Part shown: one piece after another, positions 1 through 6,225 of the stretch
Numbering within the stretch: the first letter of the stretch is position 1
Layout: each line of letters begins with the position of its first letter
Source of the DNA: VYFG01 sp964403545
GTDB taxonomy: Bacteria; Pseudomonadota; Gammaproteobacteria; Arenicellales; Poriferihabitantaceae
Reading direction: 5' to 3'
Length of the DNA: 8,898 nt
NCBI GenBank assembly: GCA_964403545.1
Contig: CAYOGN010000177.1
Span: 1 to 8,898 of the forward strand
The notes under the pieces: model-generated
What the model was told of the DNA's origin: nothing
The model's database searches: none
Seen by the model: the letters and a program-made list of their open reading frames with translations, nothing else
Position numbers and translations under genes: made by a program

Positions 1-348
1 CCACATAGATACCTGATCGTCGCTGTCAAATCCCCAATAGGTCAAATCCTGGTGCCAGCTGACGTGCGATGGCGCATGGGGCTCCTTGACAATGTAAGTG
101 GCGTTGTAAAGTAATATATTTGGGCCAATCAATCGCTCAACCAAATCAAGCACCCTGTTGTGTGTGGCCAGTTCACAGGGTGATCGCAGCAAAGTGTGAA
201 TCTTGCTTTTATAGTGGACGGAACCAATTTTGGATTCGGCCTTTTCCATGGCCTGTCGGTGCTTGATTGCGGTGGCAGAATCTATAATTTCAATGCCACT
301 GACAAATCCATTCTGACGATATTGTTGATCAAGTTTCTGTAAATTCAT
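1..348 (-). CDS. Phytanoyl-CoA dioxygenase (PhyH) family protein, N-terminal part
   Basis: This is the first 116 residues of a gene that continues past the left edge. Family knowledge: PhyH-type enzymes are cytosolic Fe(II)/2-oxoglutarate dioxygenases that hydroxylate acyl-CoAs or small molecules. Seen: the segment SWHQDLTYWG at residues 97-106 gives the facial-triad motif His99-x-Asp101. The Asp argues for a hydroxylase, because halogenating relatives carry Ala or Gly there. The distal iron-binding His and the 2-oxoglutarate-binding Arg lie outside the window. The ATG at 346-348 was chosen because it opens a fold-consistent N-terminus (MNLQKLDQQYRQNGF). An AGAGG-like ribosome site lies about 12 nt upstream, which is rather far. 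The gene is separated from selD by 154 bp containing its own candidate promoter. The substrate cannot be told from this fragment; the family assignment is firm, the reaction is not. Confidence 0.85.
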   Translation of the reverse strand, partial: MNLQKLDQQYRQNGFVSGIEIIDSATAIKHRQAMEKAESKIGSVHYKSKIHTLLRSPCELATHNRVLDLVERLIGPNILLYNATYIVKEPHAPSHVSWHQDLTYWGFDSDDQVSMW

Positions 349-387
349 TGAATGCACGAGCCTCTATCCAGGCCTGTAAACGTTGAA

Positions 388-429
388 ATTATAAAGCACC
401 TGTATATCTGATTGAAACGCACTTTTCAA
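388..429 (-). promoter_or_regulatory. Candidate sigma70-like promoter for the PhyH-family gene
   Basis: On the minus strand, TTGAAA (424-429, five of six matches to the -35 consensus) is followed after 17 nt by TATACA (401-406, four of six matches to the -10 consensus). A perfect TATAAT lies a little downstream at 388-393, but the hexamer 17 nt upstream of it (TTCAAT, 411-416) is a poor -35. Either would start transcription some 30-45 nt before the ATG at 348. Which box is used cannot be decided by eye. AT-rich intergenic DNA often contains such matches, so this is a prediction only. Confidence 0.45.
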
Positions 430-430
430 T
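411..430. repeat. Perfect 7-bp inverted repeat (possible operator)
   Basis: The 20-bp segment is ATTGAAA, six bases, then TTTCAAT: a perfect dyad with 7-bp arms. It covers the candidate -35 hexamers of the promoter before the PhyH-family gene. There is no T-run after it on the minus strand, so it does not look like an intrinsic terminator. Its symmetry, spacing and position suit binding by a dimeric repressor or activator. I do not recognise the motif as the site of a particular regulator, and no regulator gene is adjacent in the window. Confidence 0.45.
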
Positions 431-502
431 ATTGTGTATAAAGCGGCAACTAATCATTCAAACCAGATATGGTGTGGTTCAAGATTTCTCTTTACCACTG
501 AT

Positions 503-2773
503 TTAGTCTTCTATTGAAATTGCAACACTGTCCGATGCAAGAACTTCTCCGACAACGCTCGCATCATCATATCCCGCCGCGACCAATTGTTCGATACATT
601 CTTTGGCACTATGGGCGGGCACGGTTGCCAGCAACCCGCCACTGGTCTGAGGGTCAAACAGTAGTGGATAGTTCTCCCGGGATTTGATGTTGTCAGGCGT
701 AACGATTAATTTTGAGAACCTGTGATTGGCATTGTATAAAGAGCTTCGAATTCCCTGATTTGATAGTGAAATTGCGCCAGGCAACACTGGAATTTTCCCA
801 AGATTCAAGTGACAACCGAAATCTGCGGCATGCAGCATTTCGCCAAGGTGTCCGATCAGTCCAAATCCTGTGACATCCGTCATCGCTGTGACCCCCAGTT
901 TGAGTAAAATCTCACTGGCCCGGGCATTGCTTTTTAGCATAGCGCCAATAGCGTTTTGAACAAAGCTGGCATCGGCTTCGGCACGCATATGTGCGGCCAT
1001 TATAACCCCTACTCCCAGTGCCTTGGTCAGGATAAACAGTTGCCCCTGAACCATACCGGTCACAGCCGTGTCTTTACCTCCTCCGCCTTTGGCAATACCA
1101 GCGCCGGAATCAGGATACCCATTCACTACAAAGCCAAGAGATAGATCGGAAGATTCACTGGTATGACCTCCCGACAATACACAATTCGCAATATTTAATT
1201 CATGGACAACACCGCTCATCAGCTGTTTCAGATCACGGCCGGTAATTGTTTCACTGGCGAAGGGAAGTGCCGCCAACACCATGGCCGATTGGGGTGTAGC
1301 CCCGACAGCATATAAATCACTCAGAGCATGAATTGCCGCTATCCGTCCAAAAATCCAGGAATCGTCCACGAAACTGCGAATTTGATCCACCGACTGGGCG
1401 AGAAGTCTACCTTTGGTATCGATTACTGCCACATCATCTGGTTGCGAAAGCCCAACGACCAGATCGTTACGCTCCGTCATCTCCAGATCACTCAAGACCC
1501 TTGCCAATACTTCACTGGCAACTTTGGCGCCGCATCCTCCGCAACGCATCAGTAATTGCTGATCCGTCACGTCAAGTTCGCTAGCCAGGACCGGAGAGAG
1601 ATCTCCTGGCCGCGTAGCTGACATCGGTGGCAGGTTGTTGAAGCGATTCATAAAACGCTGGTCAATCCAGTCTTTCCATTTCCAGATCCATCTGCCCTGC
1701 AAACTGATAGAACCTTTGTTGGCAATGGCAGACTGGCTACCCATTGATAATAATGTCAGGAAATTTTTTTGTGGGCGATACCGGCGTAGCGGTTGACCAA
1801 GAACAATACGTTGCAGGTTTTCAAACAAGACCGGTCCCTGGCGTACTGCGAAAACGCCGGCCCGGGGTCTTGGATGATTGGGTTGAATGGCAACGTCTCC
1901 ACCGGCAAAAATATTGTAATGAGAACTTGATTGAAGTGAATCGTTGACCGTAATAAACCCATCCTGATCGCAATTCAAACCGGATTCAAGGGGCCATGCT
2001 GGTGCCTTCGCATCGGTACACCAAAGTATTTCATCTAACGCAATTTCTTCACCGTGTCGTGAAATCAGGCTGCCCGATTTAACCCTTATTACATCAAAAT
2101 TCTGATGACACTGAATGCCCTGCTGTTGGCAATGCTCCAGCGCAATGGTTTGGACACGACCGGGGTAGTCTGACAACGCCTGGCCCCGAATGAACCAATG
2201 AAACTGGTGGACCATTGACTGATCATGTCTATCAGACTGTTCAAGGCAGTGCTGCATGGCCATCAGTATTTCAAATCCTCCGGCACCGGCGCCGACGACA
2301 CCGATAGTGAGGGCCCGATCTCTGGCAGATGCGCGCTGCCTGATTTGCTGCCAACGTTGGTAAAACTGATGCACCGGTTTTACCGGAGTCGTATATTGAC
2401 TCGCGCCCACTACATTGTCTAGTCGTGGAGCACCCCCCGTATCTATGGACAGATAATCGTATTCGAGCCCCGGTCGTTGGGCCAACAGTATCAGATTGCT
2501 TTCAACATCTACTCCCAATGCCTGCTGTTCAATAAATCGTACGCCTGCCCACTGGCACAATCTTGAGAGATCAATATTGCTCTGTGCAACCGTGTAATGC
2601 CCCGCAATCAACCCCGGCAACATACCCGAGTATGGGGTCAATGCATCCTGGGAAACCAGGGTAAGTCTTACCCCTGGAAGCGGCTTCATCGCCCACATAC
2701 GGATAACAATAACATGTGCATGACCGCCACCTAGCAGCACTACATCTTTAACTACCGGGTTAACAGTCTTCAT
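503..2773 (-). CDS. selD: Selenide, water dikinase fused to an N-terminal FAD/NAD(P) oxidoreductase domain
   Basis: The C-terminal half (about residues 405-756) is SelD, which makes selenophosphate from selenide and ATP. It shows Cys414-x-x-Lys417, matching the catalytic Cys17/Lys20 pair of E. coli, encoded as cysteine (TGC), not selenocysteine. It also has the AIRS-type motifs DDVAVID (446-452), FGRIAAIHALSDLYAVGA (475-492), SGGHTSE (534-540) and TDVTGFGLIGHLGEML (632-647). The first 400 or so residues form a pyridine-nucleotide-disulfide-oxidoreductase-like flavoprotein: an FAD-binding GGGHAH at 15-20, a second dinucleotide-binding site VVGAGAGGFE at 159-168, and a FAGGDVA motif at 289-295. 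This fusion is a known architecture (TIGR03169-type domain N-terminal to SelD); the role of the added domain is not established. A glycine-rich stretch near 555-575 is longer than I recall in relatives. The ATG overlaps the selU stop as ATGA, so the two genes are probably translationally coupled. SelD supplies SelU and may also serve selenocysteine synthesis elsewhere. Confidence 0.96.
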   Translation of the reverse strand: MKTVNPVVKDVVLLGGGHAHVIVIRMWAMKPLPGVRLTLVSQDALTPYSGMLPGLIAGHYTVAQSNIDLSRLCQWAGVRFIEQQALGVDVESNLILLAQRPGLEYDYLSIDTGGAPRLDNVVGASQYTTPVKPVHQFYQRWQQIRQRASARDRALTIGVVGAGAGGFEILMAMQHCLEQSDRHDQSMVHQFHWFIRGQALSDYPGRVQTIALEHCQQQGIQCHQNFDVIRVKSGSLISRHGEEIALDEILWCTDAKAPAWPLESGLNCDQDGFITVNDSLQSSSHYNIFAGGDVAIQPNHPRPRAGVFAVRQGPVLFENLQRIVLGQPLRRYRPQKNFLTLLSMGSQSAIANKGSISLQGRWIWKWKDWIDQRFMNRFNNLPPMSATRPGDLSPVLASELDVTDQQLLMRCGGCGAKVASEVLARVLSDLEMTERNDLVVGLSQPDDVAVIDTKGRLLAQSVDQIRSFVDDSWIFGRIAAIHALSDLYAVGATPQSAMVLAALPFASETITGRDLKQLMSGVVHELNIANCVLSGGHTSESSDLSLGFVVNGYPDSGAGIAKGGGGKDTAVTGMVQGQLFILTKALGVGVIMAAHMRAEADASFVQNAIGAMLKSNARASEILLKLGVTAMTDVTGFGLIGHLGEMLHAADFGCHLNLGKIPVLPGAISLSNQGIRSSLYNANHRFSKLIVTPDNIKSRENYPLLFDPQTSGGLLATVPAHSAKECIEQLVAAGYDDASVVGEVLASDSVAISIED

Positions 2774-3879
2774 TGAAGTTCAACGCCCTGTTTTTGCAGC
2801 CAGTCCAGCAACTCAATCTCGTCTCCTCTGATCAACACTTCCGATTGGCGTTTTGACAATTGATAATCGTACATCGGGTCATAGTAATGCTTGAGCAGCA
2901 GGGCGATAAACGGCTTGTAACCTTCGAGATCATCAACTTGTTTATGCGCTTCAATCGCTTCCTCTAACAATCCCGAAGCCTGGGTAAATCGCTCATTACC
3001 GAGCCGTCTGGAGATATTGTTCAAGCTGGTTCTATGCCGATCTGCAAACTGGTTAAAGCCTTCTTCATCCGATGAATTATTTTTAATATCACTAAATAAA
3101 TCAATCACATAATCATTTAATCCAATTTCAATTCTACGTTCCATATCTGCTTCAAGAACTAGCGTGGGCGAATGCTGCATTTTGTTCCATAACACATCTG
3201 GCAGGGTCAGACGCCCCACTAACCTGCCCTCGCCTTCGACAAATACGCTTGCTTCGGGTTGCCGCGCGCATAACTTCAGCATCCTGACAGACAGCACATT
3301 TTCGAAGTTGATCGGGGTTGGCTGGGCATTCGCCATAGAGCCAAAACTGGAACCACGGTGATTGGCCATTCCTTCGAGATCCAATGATCGACAAATCCGA
3401 TTGAGCAGCAGTGTTTTACCGGTTCCTGTGCGACCACTGATCAATACCAGTGGCGTCGAATTGATATCTGCGCTGAAGCGGTCAATGAGGAACCGTCGCA
3501 TGGACTTGTAGCCGCCCTGAATATAGGGGAACTCTACGACTGACTCCGCCATCCATTGCTGACTTATTCGGGAACGAAGACCACCTCGAAAGCAGTACAG
3601 GTATCCCTCAGGATTTGTTTTCGCGAAATCAATCCAGGATTCAGTTCGACGGTGCTGTAGTTCCTGATCTACCAGCTTCCGACCCAGTGCTATCGCTGCA
3701 TCCTGCCCGGCTTGCTGGTAGCGAATCCCTACCTGATGGCGTTCCTCGTCGCTCATCAACGGCAAATTAGTCGCGTGTTCAAACGCACCCCGATCAAACT
3801 CTACTGGTGCGCGAACATCCATCAAACAGGCGTCTTTCAGAAAAATCTGGAGATAATCATCGGTATCAGGTCTAGTCAT
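2770..3879 (-). CDS. selU: tRNA 2-selenouridine synthase (MnmH/SelU/YbbB)
   Basis: This 369-residue enzyme exchanges sulfur for selenium at position 2 of the wobble uridine in tRNA-Lys, -Glu and -Gln, using selenophosphate from SelD; it also forms the geranylated intermediate. Seen: an N-terminal rhodanese domain with MDVRAPVEFDRGAF (20-33) and NLPLMSDEER (38-47), the loop YCFRGGLRS (95-103) with Cys96 at the place of the essential E. coli Cys97, and the linker IQGGYKSMRRFL (120-131). The C-terminal P-loop domain has Walker A GRTGTGKT at 149-156. Length matches the E. coli protein. The ATG at 3879 was chosen because its N-terminus aligns with E. coli YbbB. A longer reading from a TTG at 3984 would run back into cmoB and adds sequence not found in the family. 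No strong Shine-Dalgarno precedes the ATG. The gene lies 77 bp after cmoB and overlaps selD by 4 bp. Confidence 0.96.
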   Translation of the reverse strand: MTRPDTDDYLQIFLKDACLMDVRAPVEFDRGAFEHATNLPLMSDEERHQVGIRYQQAGQDAAIALGRKLVDQELQHRRTESWIDFAKTNPEGYLYCFRGGLRSRISQQWMAESVVEFPYIQGGYKSMRRFLIDRFSADINSTPLVLISGRTGTGKTLLLNRICRSLDLEGMANHRGSSFGSMANAQPTPINFENVLSVRMLKLCARQPEASVFVEGEGRLVGRLTLPDVLWNKMQHSPTLVLEADMERRIEIGLNDYVIDLFSDIKNNSSDEEGFNQFADRHRTSLNNISRRLGNERFTQASGLLEEAIEAHKQVDDLEGYKPFIALLLKHYYDPMYDYQLSKRQSEVLIRGDEIELLDWLQKQGVELQ

Positions 3880-3956
3880 GCTGGAGTCAGCAGTTGGGTG
3901 GCGTGCAGTGTACGATAGAATTGTCGATCTCGCTAACACGGATCCACTATCTGAAT

Positions 3957-4949
3957 TTATGCTGGGCGCCTGGCAACCATACAAGCCCTCTTCGGTGCTG
4001 GATAACCTTCTATGGTTCGACCGTGGTCATCCGGGTCGAGAAAATCCGCCAGAGACTCAAAGGTCATCCACGCTGTGCGTCGCTGCTCTGCAATGGTCGT
4101 CTGCGTGATATCAATCAGCCTTATCTCCTCAAAACCGTTAGCAACCAGCTTTTGCTGCAATCTTGTAACGGTGGGGATGCTCCAGACGTTTCTCATTTTC
4201 GCATAGCGATGTTGCGGCACAAGCTCTGCATCATGATCCCCGTCGATAACCAGCGTTTCCAGCACCAGTTCACCGCCAGGTCTCAAAAACCTGAACAGTT
4301 CCGTTAAATGAGCGCAGGGATGGCGTCGATGATAGTAGATCCCCATCGAAAATACGGTATCGAAACCCCGGGTAGATTGAAGTTCTCCCTGAATGAAAAG
4401 TTCTTCGCACTTTATCGGCACAATAAAGATTCGGTTCGAGGCGAGATATCTGTTGATGGCCGTAAACTGAGCGAGGAATAGCTGGGTGGGATCGATACCA
4501 ATTGCCAGTCGAACCCCGGCCCCTTCCATGCGCCAGAGGTAGTATCCATTGCCGCAACCAATATCCAGCACGCATCGATCGACCAGCGGTGATATTTGAT
4601 CAACAATGCGGTTCCACTTAAGGCAGGAACGCCATTCGGCATCGATTTCAACGCCGAAAATACGAAACGGTCCTTTGCGCCAGGGACACAATGCCATAAG
4701 TCCGGAACGAAGACGCTCTGTAATCTGGTGATCAGGTTCTGCCCCGGTTCGAACAGTAATAAAGTCACTGCCTGGATCGATTTCGGATACCGCTATTTCT
4801 GGTAGATTGTTAGCGATCTGCAACCATTTTTCCCGATCTCCATGGGGACGCTGAGCAAGAAATATTTCAGACTCACCGATAAAGTAATCGGTGAAAACTT
4901 CAAACCTTGACCCCGCTAATACTGAACGTATTTTTCTGCTATCGATCAC
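3957..4949 (-). CDS. cmoB: tRNA U34 carboxymethyltransferase CmoB
   Basis: CmoB transfers the carboxymethyl group of carboxy-SAM to 5-hydroxyuridine at position 34, giving cmo5U in tRNAs of the four-codon families. The 330-residue product (E. coli: 323) has an N-terminal helical part and a Rossmann methyltransferase fold. Seen: PWRKGPF (89-95) with Lys92 matching the carboxy-SAM-binding Lys91 of E. coli, EIDAEWRS (101-108), the SAM-site motif LDIGCGNGYYLWRM (128-141), GIDPTQLFLAQF (151-162), FSMGIYYHRR (200-209), and the C-terminal EGYPAPKRA (314-322), whose Arg321 corresponds to Arg315. About six extra residues lie around 180-192. The start is GTG at 4947-4949: an in-frame TAA two codons upstream rules out anything earlier, and the resulting MID start resembles E. 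coli. The Shine-Dalgarno is weak. cmoA lies 49 bp upstream, so the pair is very likely co-transcribed. Confidence 0.97.
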   Translation of the reverse strand: MIDSRKIRSVLAGSRFEVFTDYFIGESEIFLAQRPHGDREKWLQIANNLPEIAVSEIDPGSDFITVRTGAEPDHQITERLRSGLMALCPWRKGPFRIFGVEIDAEWRSCLKWNRIVDQISPLVDRCVLDIGCGNGYYLWRMEGAGVRLAIGIDPTQLFLAQFTAINRYLASNRIFIVPIKCEELFIQGELQSTRGFDTVFSMGIYYHRRHPCAHLTELFRFLRPGGELVLETLVIDGDHDAELVPQHRYAKMRNVWSIPTVTRLQQKLVANGFEEIRLIDITQTTIAEQRRTAWMTFESLADFLDPDDHGRTIEGYPAPKRACMVARRPA

Positions 4950-4998
4950 ACTTTAATAGGGGTATGTATTTCAACCTGACATCATCCCGGAGCAATAT

Positions 4999-5727
4999 TT
5001 ACTTGATTGCCAACAAGGATACGAAGTTAAAACACTGGAACCATTGTTGTACCGCGGGAAAACCTGCGGACTCCAGTCGCGAAACATGCTCATTGACAGA
5101 ATCCAGATTCATCACGTTTTCAAGTGCTGACCGTTTCTGACTGATTTCCAGATTACTATATCCGTTTGCCGATTTAAATCCGTGGGCCAGATCGATCAGG
5201 AGGCAATTTTCCGCCTCCATGGGTTCTATTATTTTCTCTGACAGAATCAGCACTCCTCCCGGGATTAGCCCCTGATATATTTTTCTGATCATTTTGTCCC
5301 TATCCTGCTGTGGCAAAAATTGTAAAGAAAAATTCAGGATCACTACACTGGCATTGCTTATTTCGACCTTTCGAATATCCTGCTCCAGACATTGATATCC
5401 AGACAAAGGAATTTTCCGCGCAAAATTCTCCCTGCATTGATCCAGCATAAACCGGGAACTGTCCACGGCGACAAACTCCACGTTGTCACAGCCAATTCTG
5501 GATTGTACCGATAACGTGGCGGCGCCCAGAGAGCATCCCAGATCATAAATCCGTGACCCGGATTCGAAGTAGCGTTCCGCGATCACTGCCAATAATGCTA
5601 TTACTGTCTCATACCCAGGCACCGATCGTCGAATCATGTCAGGAAATACATCCACTACCGACTGGTCAAAAATAAAGTCGACGACATGGGGTATTTTATC
5701 CGCGTAAATTTTGTCTTTTTTTGCCAC
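4999..5727 (-). CDS. cmoA: Carboxy-S-adenosyl-L-methionine synthase CmoA
   Basis: CmoA converts SAM and prephenate into carboxy-SAM, the donor used by CmoB. The 242-residue protein is a single class I methyltransferase fold, close in length to the E. coli enzyme (247). Seen: FDQSVVDVFPDMIRRSVPGY (20-39), the SAM-binding YDLGCSLGAATLSV (61-74), VAVDSS (87-92), the strand VVILNFSLQFLP (128-139), GGVLILSEK (157-165), and EISQKRSALENVM (194-206), where Arg199 falls at the same number as the active-site Arg199 of E. coli. The start is GTG at 5725-5727; it gives the right length, but there is no clear Shine-Dalgarno in front of it. A 12-bp palindrome lies just upstream. The gene begins 81 bp after mce and ends 49 bp before cmoB, so it may be read through from the propionate genes or have its own promoter. 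Function is secure; the start is less so. Confidence 0.96.
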   Translation of the reverse strand: MAKKDKIYADKIPHVVDFIFDQSVVDVFPDMIRRSVPGYETVIALLAVIAERYFESGSRIYDLGCSLGAATLSVQSRIGCDNVEFVAVDSSRFMLDQCRENFARKIPLSGYQCLEQDIRKVEISNASVVILNFSLQFLPQQDRDKMIRKIYQGLIPGGVLILSEKIIEPMEAENCLLIDLAHGFKSANGYSNLEISQKRSALENVMNLDSVNEHVSRLESAGFPAVQQWFQCFNFVSLLAIK

Positions 5728-5733
5728 AGGATT

Positions 5734-5745
5734 TTTCAGCTGAAA
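5734..5745. repeat. 12-bp perfect palindrome upstream of cmoA
   Basis: TTTCAGCTGAAA is a perfect palindrome without a spacer, ending 6 bp before the cmoA GTG at 5727. It sits where a ribosome-binding site would be expected, so it could be an operator or a cruciform/hairpin affecting initiation, or it could be chance. It lacks the GC-rich stem, loop and T-run of an intrinsic terminator on the minus strand. The rest of the 81-bp gap between mce and cmoA shows only loosely AT-rich sequence and no convincing promoter. Confidence 0.3.
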
Positions 5746-5808
5746 GAGACTTCCCGGAAATAATCAGCCAGGCATGGAGATATTTTAACCCGGTGCTCAG
5801 TGCTCGTC

Positions 5809-6213
5809 CTAAATTTGCTCCAGTTCTACCAAAGTCCCGAGTGCATCTTTGGGATGGAGAAATATTACAGGTTTTCCATGAGCGCCAATTTTGGGTTTAC
5901 CATCGCCAAGGATACGTAGCCCCCTGGTTTTTAATCTTTCCGATGCAAGTCCGATATCCACGACCTCATAACAAACATGATGGATACCACCTGACGGATG
6001 CTTTTCGAGAAACCTGGCGATAGGTGAGTCATCGCCTAAAGGTTTTAACAACTCGATTTTGGTATTGGGTAGAGTAACAAACACCGTAGTTACGCCGTGC
6101 TCGGGTAGATCCAGCGGCTCCGAAACCGCAGCACCAAACACTTCCCGATACTGTTCGCTGGCAAAATCGAGATCTGAAACTGCGATCGCAATATGGTTTA
6201 GTTTTCCAATCAT
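5809..6213 (-). CDS. mce: Methylmalonyl-CoA epimerase (VOC fold)
   Basis: The 134-residue protein interconverts (S)- and (R)-methylmalonyl-CoA, linking propionyl-CoA carboxylase to the B12-dependent mutase. It has the two paired beta-alpha-beta-beta-beta units of the vicinal-oxygen-chelate fold. Seen: LNHIAIAVSDL (5-15) with metal ligand His7, TKIELLKPLG (51-60) with Glu54, GGIHHVCYEV (75-84) with the His78/His79 pair, and TLVELEQ (127-133) with Glu130. These correspond to the four metal-binding positions of the family. Length is typical. The ATG at 6211-6213 lies 12 bp after the meaB stop, which points to one transcript; the Shine-Dalgarno is poor, so coupling to meaB translation is plausible. 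VOC proteins are diverse, but the motif set plus adjacent meaB and pccA makes the epimerase call strong. Confidence 0.94.
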   Translation of the reverse strand: MIGKLNHIAIAVSDLDFASEQYREVFGAAVSEPLDLPEHGVTTVFVTLPNTKIELLKPLGDDSPIARFLEKHPSGGIHHVCYEVVDIGLASERLKTRGLRILGDGKPKIGAHGKPVIFLHPKDALGTLVELEQI

Positions 6214-6225
6214 TATTTTTCTATT

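Larger units (their letters stand above)
349..502. other. Intergenic region between selD and the PhyH-family gene
   Basis: This is the longest non-coding stretch of the window and is AT-rich. Besides the candidate promoter and 20-bp dyad described separately, it contains two copies of the octamer TATAAAGC (390-397 and 437-444 on the plus strand). Two short, mutually overlapping stems lie just after the selD stop, for example GTGGT (474-478) with ACCAC (494-498). Neither is followed by a T-run, so I see no convincing terminator for the upstream genes; read-through into the PhyH gene is possible. Confidence 0.5.

Noticed and set aside
474..498. Short stem (GTGGT/ACCAC) after selD as a terminator
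   Set aside because: Only five pairs with a loop of about 15 nt and no T-run downstream on the minus strand; too weak to call.
1532..1543. Possible selenocysteine in the SelD active site
   Set aside because: Both active-site region cysteines (411 and 414) are encoded by TGC, and no in-frame TGA occurs in the gene, so this is a Cys-type SelD.
3880..3984. Extended selU start at a TTG (3984) giving 35 more residues
   Set aside because: It would overlap the cmoB end, and the extra residues have no counterpart in E. coli YbbB, whereas the ATG at 3879 aligns with its N-terminus.
3894..4307. 137-codon plus-strand ORF across the end of cmoB and the cmoB-selU gap
   Set aside because: Mostly antisense to the conserved C-terminus of CmoB; no motif and no convincing ribosome site.
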